From Desulfuromonadaceae bacterium (GTDB taxonomy: Bacteria > Desulfobacterota > Desulfuromonadia > Desulfuromonadales > SZUA-540), in the NCBI GenBank assembly GCA_003250235.1, contig QKGY01000049.1, forward strand, positions 1-5,617: a stretch of 5,617 bases of DNA, in the 5' to 3' direction. Both the position numbers and the translations under genes were made by a program. A model generated the notes under the pieces. That model did no database searches. It was not told where the DNA came from and saw nothing but the letters and a program-made list of their open reading frames with translations. Positions 1 to 5,617 of the stretch are shown here, piece by piece. Within the stretch, counting starts at the first letter, position 1; each line of letters starts with the position of its first letter.

Positions 1-31
1 CCGACATCGCGCTGTAAAGACCTGAACTCAT
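1..31 (-). CDS. flgF: Flagellar basal-body rod protein, probably FlgF (N-terminal fragment)
   Basis: Only the first ten codons lie in the window; the gene runs off the left edge. They read MSSGLYSAMS, and the next codon begins with G. This matches the conserved N-terminus of the flagellar rod/hook family (FlgF, FlgG, FlgE), in which an SGLYSAxSG-like start forms part of the N-terminal coiled coil that packs the axial structure. FlgF is a proximal rod protein exported through the FlhA/FlhB gate. The ATG at 31-29 is preceded by a purine-rich ribosome binding site with a 9-nt spacer. FlgF is preferred over FlgG because flgF follows fliA in related deltaproteobacterial clusters as I recall them. 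The fragment alone cannot separate the two paralogues, so the family call is firmer than the symbol. Confidence 0.72.
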   Translation of the reverse strand, partial: MSSGLYSAMS

Positions 32-40
32 AAACGCATT

Positions 41-48
41 CCCTCTCT
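41..48 (-). promoter_or_regulatory. Ribosome binding site for the flgF-like gene
   Basis: On the minus strand the sequence reads AGAGAGGG followed by 9 nt and then ATG. It supports the start at position 31. A nearer out-of-frame ATG inside the spacer meets a stop after two further codons and is unlikely to be used. Confidence 0.65.
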
Positions 49-54
49 TCCGTG

Positions 55-76
55 GTGTCTGATACCTCATCGACAC
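55..76. repeat. Imperfect inverted repeat in the flgF leader/promoter region
   Basis: On the minus strand GTGTCGAT (76-69) is followed by the loop GAGGT and then ATC-A-GACAC, giving an eight-pair stem with one bulged A. It overlaps the candidate -10 element and reaches past the likely start site. No U-run follows, so it is not a typical intrinsic terminator. It could be a regulator site, an mRNA structure for read-through transcripts, or chance. Confidence 0.35.
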
Positions 77-94
77 GCGCGGGACAATTCTTTA
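67..94 (-). promoter_or_regulatory. Candidate sigma-28 (FliA) promoter upstream of flgF
   Basis: The minus strand carries TAAAG (94-90), 15 nt, then GTCGATGA (74-67). The enterobacterial FliA consensus is TAAAGTTT-N11-GCCGATAA, so the -35 core is exact and the -10 matches 6 of 8, with spacing one base longer than ideal. A start site would fall near 60-62, giving a leader of about 30 nt before the ATG at 31. The site lies in the only sizeable intergenic gap of the window and is oriented towards a flagellar structural gene, which fits a FliA target. The assignment rests on motif match only. Confidence 0.5.
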
Positions 95-98
95 GCTC

Positions 99-503
99 TT
101 AATCGGAGCGTCGTGCCACCTGCGCCAGCTTGACCAGCTGCTCGGCCTCTCGCGGCGAGATTTTCAGCACCTCGGCGATCTCTTCGGCCTTCATGCCGTG
201 GCAGGCCATCGAGGCCAGGTAACGGTATTTCTCCGGCGCGCTGCCGCCTGGAGGCGACAGAGGCCGGGCCTTGAGCTGCGCGCGCAGCATCTCGGCATCC
301 ACGGTGTCCGGCGTTTCTACCGGCTTCTCCCCTTTTGCGCGCTCCAGCATCGTCACCCGCGCCAACGCTTCTCCGAGTTCCTCCCGCAAAGCGTTGACCC
401 GCCTCTCCTGCCGGCGCAGCTTGCCCAGAAGGACGATCAGCAGCCCACAGGTGAGCAGGCAGAGGACGGAAGCGGTAATGTAGGAGATGTCTTGAAGAGT
501 CAT
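99..503 (-). CDS. Small membrane-anchored coiled-coil/HTH-like protein, DUF2802-type, function unknown
   Basis: The 134-aa product has one N-terminal hydrophobic helix (about residues 7-27) followed at once by a basic stretch (KLRRQERR). This suggests a membrane anchor with the rest in the cytoplasm. Residues about 30-57 are charged and heptad-like, a likely coiled coil. A Pro/Gly-rich linker (about 60-90) leads to a C-terminal segment (about 91-130) with KYRYLASMACHGMKAEEIAE and a following LKISPREAEQLVKLAQ, which looks like a helix-turn-helix fold of the DUF2802 kind often found beside flagellar or chemotaxis genes. The ATG at 503 lies 8 nt after the fliA stop. A weak TTAGG site overlaps that stop, suggesting translational coupling. 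Its place between fliA and flgF implies a flagellar role, but none is established. The gene is well supported; the family name is from pattern memory. Confidence 0.82.
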   Translation of the reverse strand: MTLQDISYITASVLCLLTCGLLIVLLGKLRRQERRVNALREELGEALARVTMLERAKGEKPVETPDTVDAEMLRAQLKARPLSPPGGSAPEKYRYLASMACHGMKAEEIAEVLKISPREAEQLVKLAQVARRSD

Positions 504-511
504 GGCAGAGC

Positions 512-1249
512 CTAACGGGTACGTTTCTGCATTTTCACTTTGAGTTTGAGCAGGGCTTGGCTGTGCAGCTGGGACACCCGCCCTTCGGAGACGTCGAGAA
601 CCTCGGCGATCTCTTTCTGACTGAGTTCCTCGTAGTAGTAGAGCGCGATCACCATCCGTTCTTTTTCGGTGAGCTTTTCGAGATGCCCGGCCAGCTCCCG
701 GGTCAATTCGTGCTCTGCCAGCTGCTCTTCGGGATTTTTGCCTTCGGTATCCTCGAGGTTTTCGAGGAAGTCGCGCCCCTCTTCCGATTCGTCGAGGGTC
801 TCGTGCAGACTGACGCAGCCGAGATGGCCGATCTGCGACAGGGTGTCCCGGTATTCCTCCAGACTCACGCCCATGGACTCGGCAATTTCATCCTCCTCCG
901 GGGCCCGGCCCAGGCGGTGCTCAAGCTGGGTGATAGCCTGAGTCACCCGGGACTGCTTGTCACGCAGCGAGCGGGAGAACCAGTCCATCTTGCGCACCTC
1001 GTCAAAGATGGCGCCACGGATACGGTGTTCGGCGAAGGTCTTGAACAGGATCCCCCGCGAAGCGTCAAAACGATTGGCGGCATCGATCAGGCCCATCATG
1101 GCGGCACTGGTGACGTCGTCCCGGGTCAGAAAAGACGGAACCTGGGACATCATCCTGTCGACCAGCAGCCCTACCATCGGCAGATGTGACTGGATCAGGC
1201 GGGGCCGCTCATCGCCCTCCGCCGGACCGTAGCCATAGGCCTTGTTCAT
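512..1249 (-). CDS. fliA: RNA polymerase sigma factor FliA (sigma-28) for flagellar operons
   Basis: The 245-aa product has the usual length and layout of FliA/WhiG-type sigma factors. Region 2 spans about residues 17-98 and includes the core-binding part (DDVTSAAMMGLIDAANRFD) and the -10 recognition part (RIRGAIFDEVRKMDWFSRSLR), which is highly typical of sigma-28. Region 3 is about 100-150 (AITQLEHRLGRAPEEDEIAE). Region 4 is about 182-240, with the -35-binding helix-turn-helix LSQKEIAEVLDVSEGRVSQLH. It lacks region 1.1, as expected for this group. It directs polymerase to late flagellar and chemotaxis promoters; in known systems the anti-sigma factor FlgM restrains it, but no flgM is seen here. 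The ATG at 1249 is 2 nt after the flhG stop, and an unusual six-G run serves as its ribosome binding site. Confidence 0.96.
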   Translation of the reverse strand: MNKAYGYGPAEGDERPRLIQSHLPMVGLLVDRMMSQVPSFLTRDDVTSAAMMGLIDAANRFDASRGILFKTFAEHRIRGAIFDEVRKMDWFSRSLRDKQSRVTQAITQLEHRLGRAPEEDEIAESMGVSLEEYRDTLSQIGHLGCVSLHETLDESEEGRDFLENLEDTEGKNPEEQLAEHELTRELAGHLEKLTEKERMVIALYYYEELSQKEIAEVLDVSEGRVSQLHSQALLKLKVKMQKRTR

Positions 1250-1251
1250 CG

Positions 1252-2139
1252 TTACCCCCCGTTACCGAAGGACATGAGTTTTTTCCAGAAGAACTGCAGC
1301 GACCCCTTGGCCTGGGTGGATCGGGTCCCGGCGGCCAGGTTGCCGGCCAGGGTTTCGAAGGCCGAGAGCTCCACCATCACCTTCTGCCGGCGCACCGACT
1401 CGTGCATACGGCGGTCGAAGGGAATGCCGCCGAGAAAATCGATGGAAATGTCGAGGTAGCGCCCGGAGACCATGGTCAGTTTGCGGTAAACGTCCAGGGC
1501 CTCGTCGTTGTTGCGCACCGAGTTGACGATCAGGTTGAAGCGTTTTTCGTGATACTGGGTGGAGAGCAGCTTCATCAGCGCATAGGCGTCGGTGATGGCT
1601 GTCGGCTCCGGAGTGGTCACCACCAGGATCTCTTGGGCCGCGACGTTGAAATAGGTGACGTTCTCGGAGATGCCCGCCTCGGTATCGATCAGCACGACAT
1701 CGAACTCGCCGTGCAGGTTGTCGAGATCTTCCATGAAACGCATCTTCTGCGCAGAGTCGAGTCGGGTGAATTTCTGCACCCCCGAGCCGGCCGGAAGGAT
1801 GCGGATCCCTTCGGGGCCTTCGACCATGATCGTCTCCAGGGACTGCTCCCCGGCAAAAAAGTGGTTCAGGTTGTAGCGGGGAGCCAGGCCGAAGACCACG
1901 TCGACGTTGGCGAGGCCGAGGTCCGCATCGATGATCAGCACCTTTTTGCCCAGACGCGCCAGGGAGACGGCGATGTTGGAGACGACGGCGGTCTTTCCCA
2001 CCCCGCCCTTGCCGCTGGTGATCGAAAACACCCGCGTCGCCTTACCTGAGGACAATCCCACCTTGCCCGTTTCCGAGAGCCTTCCGCTCAAAGAGCGAAG
2101 GGTCCCGGCCTGATCCACAAATTCGTGCGTCGTTTCCAT
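1252..2139 (-). CDS. flhG: Flagellar number regulator FlhG (MinD-like ATPase, also FleN/YlxH)
   Basis: The 295-aa product is a ParA/MinD-family ATPase. The deviant Walker A motif KGGVGKT is at residues 44-50, the switch segment DADLGLANVD at 71-80, and Walker B DVVLIDT at 147-153. The N-terminus carries DQAGTLR (9-15), the DQAxxLR motif by which FlhG stimulates the FlhF GTPase, which separates it from cell-division MinD. The C-terminus (about 281-291, LQFFWKKLMSF) looks like an amphipathic membrane-targeting helix. In studied bacteria FlhG limits flagellar number, acting against FlhF at the membrane. The residue after Walker B is E154 (DTEAGIS), where many relatives have a small residue. The ATG at 2139 has a good AAGGA site 9 nt upstream and lies 6 nt after the flhF stop. 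Confidence 0.95.
   Translation of the reverse strand: METTHEFVDQAGTLRSLSGRLSETGKVGLSSGKATRVFSITSGKGGVGKTAVVSNIAVSLARLGKKVLIIDADLGLANVDVVFGLAPRYNLNHFFAGEQSLETIMVEGPEGIRILPAGSGVQKFTRLDSAQKMRFMEDLDNLHGEFDVVLIDTEAGISENVTYFNVAAQEILVVTTPEPTAITDAYALMKLLSTQYHEKRFNLIVNSVRNNDEALDVYRKLTMVSGRYLDISIDFLGGIPFDRRMHESVRRQKVMVELSAFETLAGNLAAGTRSTQAKGSLQFFWKKLMSFGNGG
1255..1260 (-). promoter_or_regulatory. G6 tract acting as the fliA ribosome binding site
   Basis: The minus strand reads GGGGGG-TAACG-ATG, where TAA is the flhG stop and ATG the fliA start, with a 5-nt spacer. There is no other purine-rich site closer to the start. The tract encodes the last two glycines of FlhG, so termination of flhG and initiation of fliA are physically coupled. 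Confidence 0.55.
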
Positions 2140-2145
2140 CGTTGG

Positions 2146-3429
2146 CTATCCTTGCTGTTTTCCCAAAATGAGGCCGGCTACCTGACGGGCATCCGCCAAC
2201 ATCAGGTCTTCGGGCACCCGCTGTCCGTTCCCCAGGTAGGAGATGGGGAAATTGTGGCGTACCGGCACATTGACCAGGGTTCCCAGGCTTTCGCATTCAT
2301 CGAGCTTGGTGAAGATCAGGCTGTCGAGGCCGAGCCCGCGGAAGCGACGGATCACTTCGCCGAGATCGCGCTCGCGGGTTGAGGCCGACAGCACCAGGTG
2401 GTTCTCGGTACCGAAGTCCGGGTGCAGGAACTCGGCCAGCTCTTTCAGGCTCACCTCGTCCTTGGGGCTGCGCCCGGCGGTGTCGATCAGTATGAGATCC
2501 TTGTCCTGATGGCGGGCCAGCACCTGTTCCATCTGATCGGGATTCATGACCACTTCCACAGGCAGATTCATGATTTCGCCGTAGACCTTGAGCTGCTCGA
2601 CGGCGGCGATGCGGTAGGTGTCGATCGTGACCAGAACCGCTTTCTTGCCGTAATGCAGCAGATATTCGGCGGCCATCTTGGCGATGGTGGTCGTCTTGCC
2701 CACGCCGGTGGGGCCCACCAGAGCGACGCGGCGCTGCCCGCCCCCCTTGGCCAGAATGGGCCCGCTGACCTGAACCAGGTCCGTAAGGGTATCTTCGAAG
2801 AAGGATTCGAGCACGCCCGGGCTGTAGACCTGCTGGGGAGTCAGTTTCTCCCCGGCAAAACGGGCGATGGTCTCCGCAACCTCGTCATCGATGCCGCGAG
2901 CCGTCAGTTCGGCCATCACCGGAGCCAGCCAGACGTCCTGCCCCTTGCGAACCGGAGCGACCGTCGGGGTCCAGCGCGGCTCGACCACCGGCGGGGCCGG
3001 TTTCTTCTCGGCCATCTCCCGGACGAAGCCCTGCACAAGCGCCCGGAGCTCATCGATTTCGCCGCGCAGGGAATCGACCGGGACGTTGACCTGAGGCTGA
3101 CGGCGCGGTTGCGGAGGCTCCTCGTAAGCCGGCGTGGCCCTGCGGGCAGCCCCCCAGATATCCTCGTAGCGCAGATCGTCGGCCACGGTGTCATAGGAGC
3201 GTTGCGGGTTGTCCGAAGCGCGACGCCGGGGAGATGTCTCCCGGGTAACGGGGGCGACGGGCGCCTCGGGTTCGACCGCTGCGGTCACTTCCAGCAGCGG
3301 CTTGCCGAACAGCCCACCGCCTTTGCGTACGGTGCGGGTGGACAGGATCAGGGCATCGGGGCCCAGGGTCTCTTTCACCTTCTTCAGGGCAGAGGCCATA
3401 TTCTCGGAATGGAATACCTTAACTTGCAT
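2146..3429 (-). CDS. flhF: Flagellar placement protein FlhF (SRP-type GTPase)
   Basis: The 427-aa product has the three-part FlhF plan. The N-terminal B domain starts MQVKVFHSENMASALKKVKE, is followed by a variable Pro/Arg-rich linker (about 52-165), then a helical N domain (about 166-225) and the GTPase G domain (about 233-425). GTPase motifs seen: P-loop GPTGVGKTTT (239-248), DTYRIAAVEQL (270-280), DTAGR (316-320) and TKLDE (374-378). These mark the SRP54/FtsY/FlhF family; the B domain and context pick FlhF. It marks the site of flagellar assembly, usually a pole, and is switched by FlhG encoded next door. Its start overlaps the end of flhA by 11 nt; a GGTGA site lies 6 nt before the ATG, inside flhA, which implies coupled translation. 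No defect seen. Confidence 0.96.
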   Translation of the reverse strand: MQVKVFHSENMASALKKVKETLGPDALILSTRTVRKGGGLFGKPLLEVTAAVEPEAPVAPVTRETSPRRRASDNPQRSYDTVADDLRYEDIWGAARRATPAYEEPPQPRRQPQVNVPVDSLRGEIDELRALVQGFVREMAEKKPAPPVVEPRWTPTVAPVRKGQDVWLAPVMAELTARGIDDEVAETIARFAGEKLTPQQVYSPGVLESFFEDTLTDLVQVSGPILAKGGGQRRVALVGPTGVGKTTTIAKMAAEYLLHYGKKAVLVTIDTYRIAAVEQLKVYGEIMNLPVEVVMNPDQMEQVLARHQDKDLILIDTAGRSPKDEVSLKELAEFLHPDFGTENHLVLSASTRERDLGEVIRRFRGLGLDSLIFTKLDECESLGTLVNVPVRHNFPISYLGNGQRVPEDLMLADARQVAGLILGKQQG

Positions 3430-5509
3430 TCAATTTCACCGTTCCTATGGATCTGACTTTGAGGTTGGGGGCGACTTCGTTATGGGAGAGCACCGCCAGG
3501 GACGGCAGATAACGCTCGGTCAACCTTTTGACATGCGGTCGAATCGTTGGCGGGCACAGCAGAACCGGTTCGCTGCCACCGCTGAAGCGTCCGATGCTGT
3601 CGCTCAGTCCTTCCAGGATCGCCTGGGCCGTGCGGGGATCGATATTGAGGAAGGCTCCCTGGCCGGTCTGCTGCACCGCCTTCTGAAGGGTTTCCTCGAT
3701 GGTGCGATCCAGGGTGAGCAGCGGCAGCACCTGATCGTCCTGGGCGTATCGGCCGCTGATCTGACGCCCCAGGGCCTGACGAACCTGCTCGGTCAACATG
3801 TCGACATCCTGATGGCTCGGCGCCCAGTCGGCGATGGTCTCCAGGATGGTGCGCAGATCACGGATGGAAACCTGTTCCCTCAGTAAATTCTGCAAGATCC
3901 GCATCACGCCTCCCAGACTGATCAGGTTGGGAACCAGCTCCTCAACCAGCTTCGGATAACTCTTACCGAGGTTATCTAGCAAGTTCTGTACCTCTTGCCG
4001 GCCAAGAAGTTCATGGGCGTGTCTTTTTATGATTTCGCTGATGTGGGTGGCGATGACCGTAGTGCAGTCGACCACGGTATAACCGGCCATCTGCGCCCTC
4101 TCCTTCTTGTCCTCGGAGATCCAGGTGGCGGGCAGACCGAAGGCCGGCTCGACGGTGGCGACACCCTTGAGGTTCTCGGTGGCGAGCCCCGGATTCATGG
4201 CCAGGTAATGCCCCGGCAGCATCTCGCCGCCGGCGATGTTGACCCCCTTGAGCAGAATCCGGTATTCGTTGGGTTTGAGCTGCAGGTTGTCCTTGATATG
4301 GACCGGCGGGACGATGAATCCCATGTTCAGGGCAAACTGCTTGCGGGTGGAGCGGATGCGCGCGAGCAGCTCGCCGTCCTGGGCCGCATCGACGAAGGGG
4401 ATCAGACCGTAGCCCACCTCGAGTTCGAGCAGATCGACGGTGAGCATCTCCTCGTAGTTTTCCTTCTCCTCCTTGACCACCTCCGGCTCGGGCAGACGCG
4501 CCTGGGCTTCCTCCTCCTTTCGCGTCTTGTCGATGCGCCGAGCGACAAAGGCCAGGATCACCGAAAGCAGCATGAAGGGGATGAACGGCAGCCCCGGGAT
4601 CAGGGCGAACCCGAGCAGCACGCCGGAGACCACCCAGATCGCCCGCGGGTGGATGGAAAACTGGTTCTTGAGTTCCGAACCGAAATCGCCGTCGCCGGCG
4701 GTGCGGGTTACGAGAATACCGGCTGCCGTCGAGATGATCAGCGCCGGCACCTGGCCGACCAGGCCGTCGCCGACGGTGAGAATGGTGTAGTTCTGCGCCG
4801 CCTCGATCATCGGCATCCCCTTCTGCATGACGCCGATGACGAAGCCGGCGCCGATATTGATCAGGGTGATGATGATGCCGGCGATGGCGTCGCCGCGCAC
4901 GAACTTGCTCGCACCGTCCATGGCACCGTAGAACTCGGCTTCCATGGCGATGTCCTTTCGGCGGGTGCGGGCCTCCTTGTCGTCGATCAGGCCGGCGTTG
5001 AGATCGGCGTCGATGGCCATCTGCTTGCCCGGCATGGCGTCGAGGGTAAAACGGGCCGCCACCTCGGCGACGCGCCCGGCACCCTTGGTGATGACCATGA
5101 AATTGATGACCACCAGGATGGAGAAGATGACGATGCCGACCACGTAATTGCCGCCGACCACGAACTGGCCGAAGGAGGCGATCACCGTACCGGCCGCCGT
5201 GGGCCCCTGGTCGCCGTTGAGCAGGATGAGGCGGGTCGAGGCGACGTTAAGAGAGAGCCGGAACAGGGTGGTCGCCAGCAGCACCGAGGGAAACGCGCCG
5301 AAATCGAGGGCCCGTGCCGTATAGAGACTGATGATCAGGATCAGCAGGGAGATGGTGATATTGAGGGAAAGGAAGACATCGAGCAGCAGCGACGGCAGGG
5401 GAATAATCATCACCATCAGGATGGCCACCAGGCCGATGGCGACCACGATGTCGCTGCGCAACAGCATCTCCCGGAGGTTCAACTGCCTGAGGGTGTTTGC
5501 GTTTATCAT
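3419..5509 (-). CDS. flhA: Flagellar type III export gate protein FlhA
   Basis: The 696-aa product matches the usual length of FlhA (about 690-700). The N-terminal half (about 20-325) is membrane-embedded, with hydrophobic stretches near 21-38, 40-62, 71-83, 108-141, 206-227, 246-266 and 290-323. The FHIPEP-family signature is clear around residues 145-176 (GRVAEVAARFTLDAMPGKQM, then DADLNAGLIDD), followed by the conserved MDGASKFVRGD segment (197-207). A charged linker (about 326-356) leads to the cytoplasmic domain (about 357-696), which in known FlhA forms a nonameric ring that docks export chaperones and substrates. Flagellar rather than virulence type III secretion is indicated by the flhF-flhG-fliA neighbours. 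The ATG at 5509 overlaps the flhB stop as ATGA, and AGAGGA lies 7 nt upstream. The gene looks complete. Confidence 0.97.
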   Translation of the reverse strand: MINANTLRQLNLREMLLRSDIVVAIGLVAILMVMIIPLPSLLLDVFLSLNITISLLILIISLYTARALDFGAFPSVLLATTLFRLSLNVASTRLILLNGDQGPTAAGTVIASFGQFVVGGNYVVGIVIFSILVVINFMVITKGAGRVAEVAARFTLDAMPGKQMAIDADLNAGLIDDKEARTRRKDIAMEAEFYGAMDGASKFVRGDAIAGIIITLINIGAGFVIGVMQKGMPMIEAAQNYTILTVGDGLVGQVPALIISTAAGILVTRTAGDGDFGSELKNQFSIHPRAIWVVSGVLLGFALIPGLPFIPFMLLSVILAFVARRIDKTRKEEEAQARLPEPEVVKEEKENYEEMLTVDLLELEVGYGLIPFVDAAQDGELLARIRSTRKQFALNMGFIVPPVHIKDNLQLKPNEYRILLKGVNIAGGEMLPGHYLAMNPGLATENLKGVATVEPAFGLPATWISEDKKERAQMAGYTVVDCTTVIATHISEIIKRHAHELLGRQEVQNLLDNLGKSYPKLVEELVPNLISLGGVMRILQNLLREQVSIRDLRTILETIADWAPSHQDVDMLTEQVRQALGRQISGRYAQDDQVLPLLTLDRTIEETLQKAVQQTGQGAFLNIDPRTAQAILEGLSDSIGRFSGGSEPVLLCPPTIRPHVKRLTERYLPSLAVLSHNEVAPNLKVRSIGTVKLNAS

Positions 5510-5617
5510 CCCTTGTTCCTCTTGAGGTTATAGACGTAAGCCAGAATCTCGGCCACCGCCTTGAACATGTCTTCGGGTATGCTGCGTCCGATATCCACTT
5601 TGTAGAGGGCCCGGGCC
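5506..5617 (-). CDS. flhB: Flagellar export switch protein FlhB (C-terminal end only)
   Basis: The last 36 codons of a gene entering from the right edge read ARALYKVDIGRSIPEDMFKA followed by VAEILAYVYNLKRNKG and TGA. This is the conserved end of the FlhB cytoplasmic domain (LA RALY...IP...A VAEILAYVY), which lies after the self-cleaving NPTH site; that site is outside the window. FlhB partners FlhA in the export apparatus and switches secretion from rod/hook to filament substrates. A FlhX-type short paralogue carrying only this domain would look the same here, but the position directly before flhA favours true FlhB. The stop at 5508-5506 shares ATGA with the flhA start. This CDS is partial. 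Confidence 0.9.
   Translation of the reverse strand, partial: ARALYKVDIGRSIPEDMFKAVAEILAYVYNLKRNKG

Noticed and set aside
32..98. Intrinsic terminator between the small ORF and flgF
   Set aside because: The only hairpin-like repeat has no following U-run, and it lies within the candidate promoter; read-through into flgF is likely.
1186..2049. 287-codon plus-strand open frame antisense to flhG and the start of fliA
   Set aside because: No recognisable family, biased composition, and it covers well-supported FlhG coding sequence.
1252..2139. Annotation as cell-division MinD
   Set aside because: The DQAxxLR N-terminus and the position between flhF and fliA identify FlhG; no minC or minE is nearby.
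2042..2296. 84-codon minus-strand frame spanning the flhF-flhG junction
   Set aside because: Out of frame with both genes, no motifs, and explained by overlap with real coding sequence.
2398..3456. 352-codon plus-strand open frame antisense to flhF
   Set aside because: Low-complexity His/Gly/Arg/Asp-rich translation without motifs; FlhF on the other strand has all its GTPase motifs.
3995..5533. 512-codon open frame on the plus strand antisense to flhA
   Set aside because: Its product is dominated by Asp, Gly, His, Gln and Arg with no domain or membrane pattern, typical of a GC-rich antisense shadow. The opposite strand encodes unmistakable FlhA over the whole span.

Overview
The window is a tightly packed flagellar gene cluster, all on the minus strand. 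In transcription order it runs: 3' end of flhB (partial), flhA, flhF, flhG, fliA, a small membrane-anchored protein of the DUF2802 kind, then the first codons of a rod-protein gene, most likely flgF (partial). The sequence is GC-rich. The order flhA-flhF-flhG-fliA-small ORF-flgF, together with the protein sequences, best fits a polar-flagellated Gram-negative deltaproteobacterium of the Geobacter/Desulfuromonas type. That taxonomic call is inferred from recalled gene order, not from a search.

Layout, right to left. FlhB's C-terminal tail (5506-5617) ends in an ATGA overlap with flhA. FlhA (3419-5509) is the full-length export-gate protein and overlaps flhF by 11 nt. FlhF (2146-3429) is the SRP-type GTPase that places the flagellum. 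It is followed after 6 nt by flhG (1252-2139), the MinD-type ATPase that limits flagellar number, and after 2 nt by fliA (512-1249), the flagellar sigma factor sigma-28. Eight nt further lies a 134-aa protein (99-503) with one membrane helix, a coiled coil and a C-terminal HTH-like segment. The only real intergenic gap is 32-98. It carries a plausible sigma-28 promoter, a small imperfect inverted repeat and a ribosome binding site for the rod gene that begins at position 31.

How the genes work together: FlhA and FlhB form part of the type III export gate at the base of the flagellum. FlhF and FlhG set where and how many flagella are built. FliA switches on late genes. The candidate sigma-28 promoter just after the operon suggests that the downstream rod genes may be raised by FliA in addition to read-through. 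All complete genes look intact, with their key motifs present. I found no mobile elements, CRISPR arrays, tRNA or rRNA genes. This is mostly an ordinary conserved flagellar region; the least understood parts are the small DUF2802-like protein and the control region before flgF.
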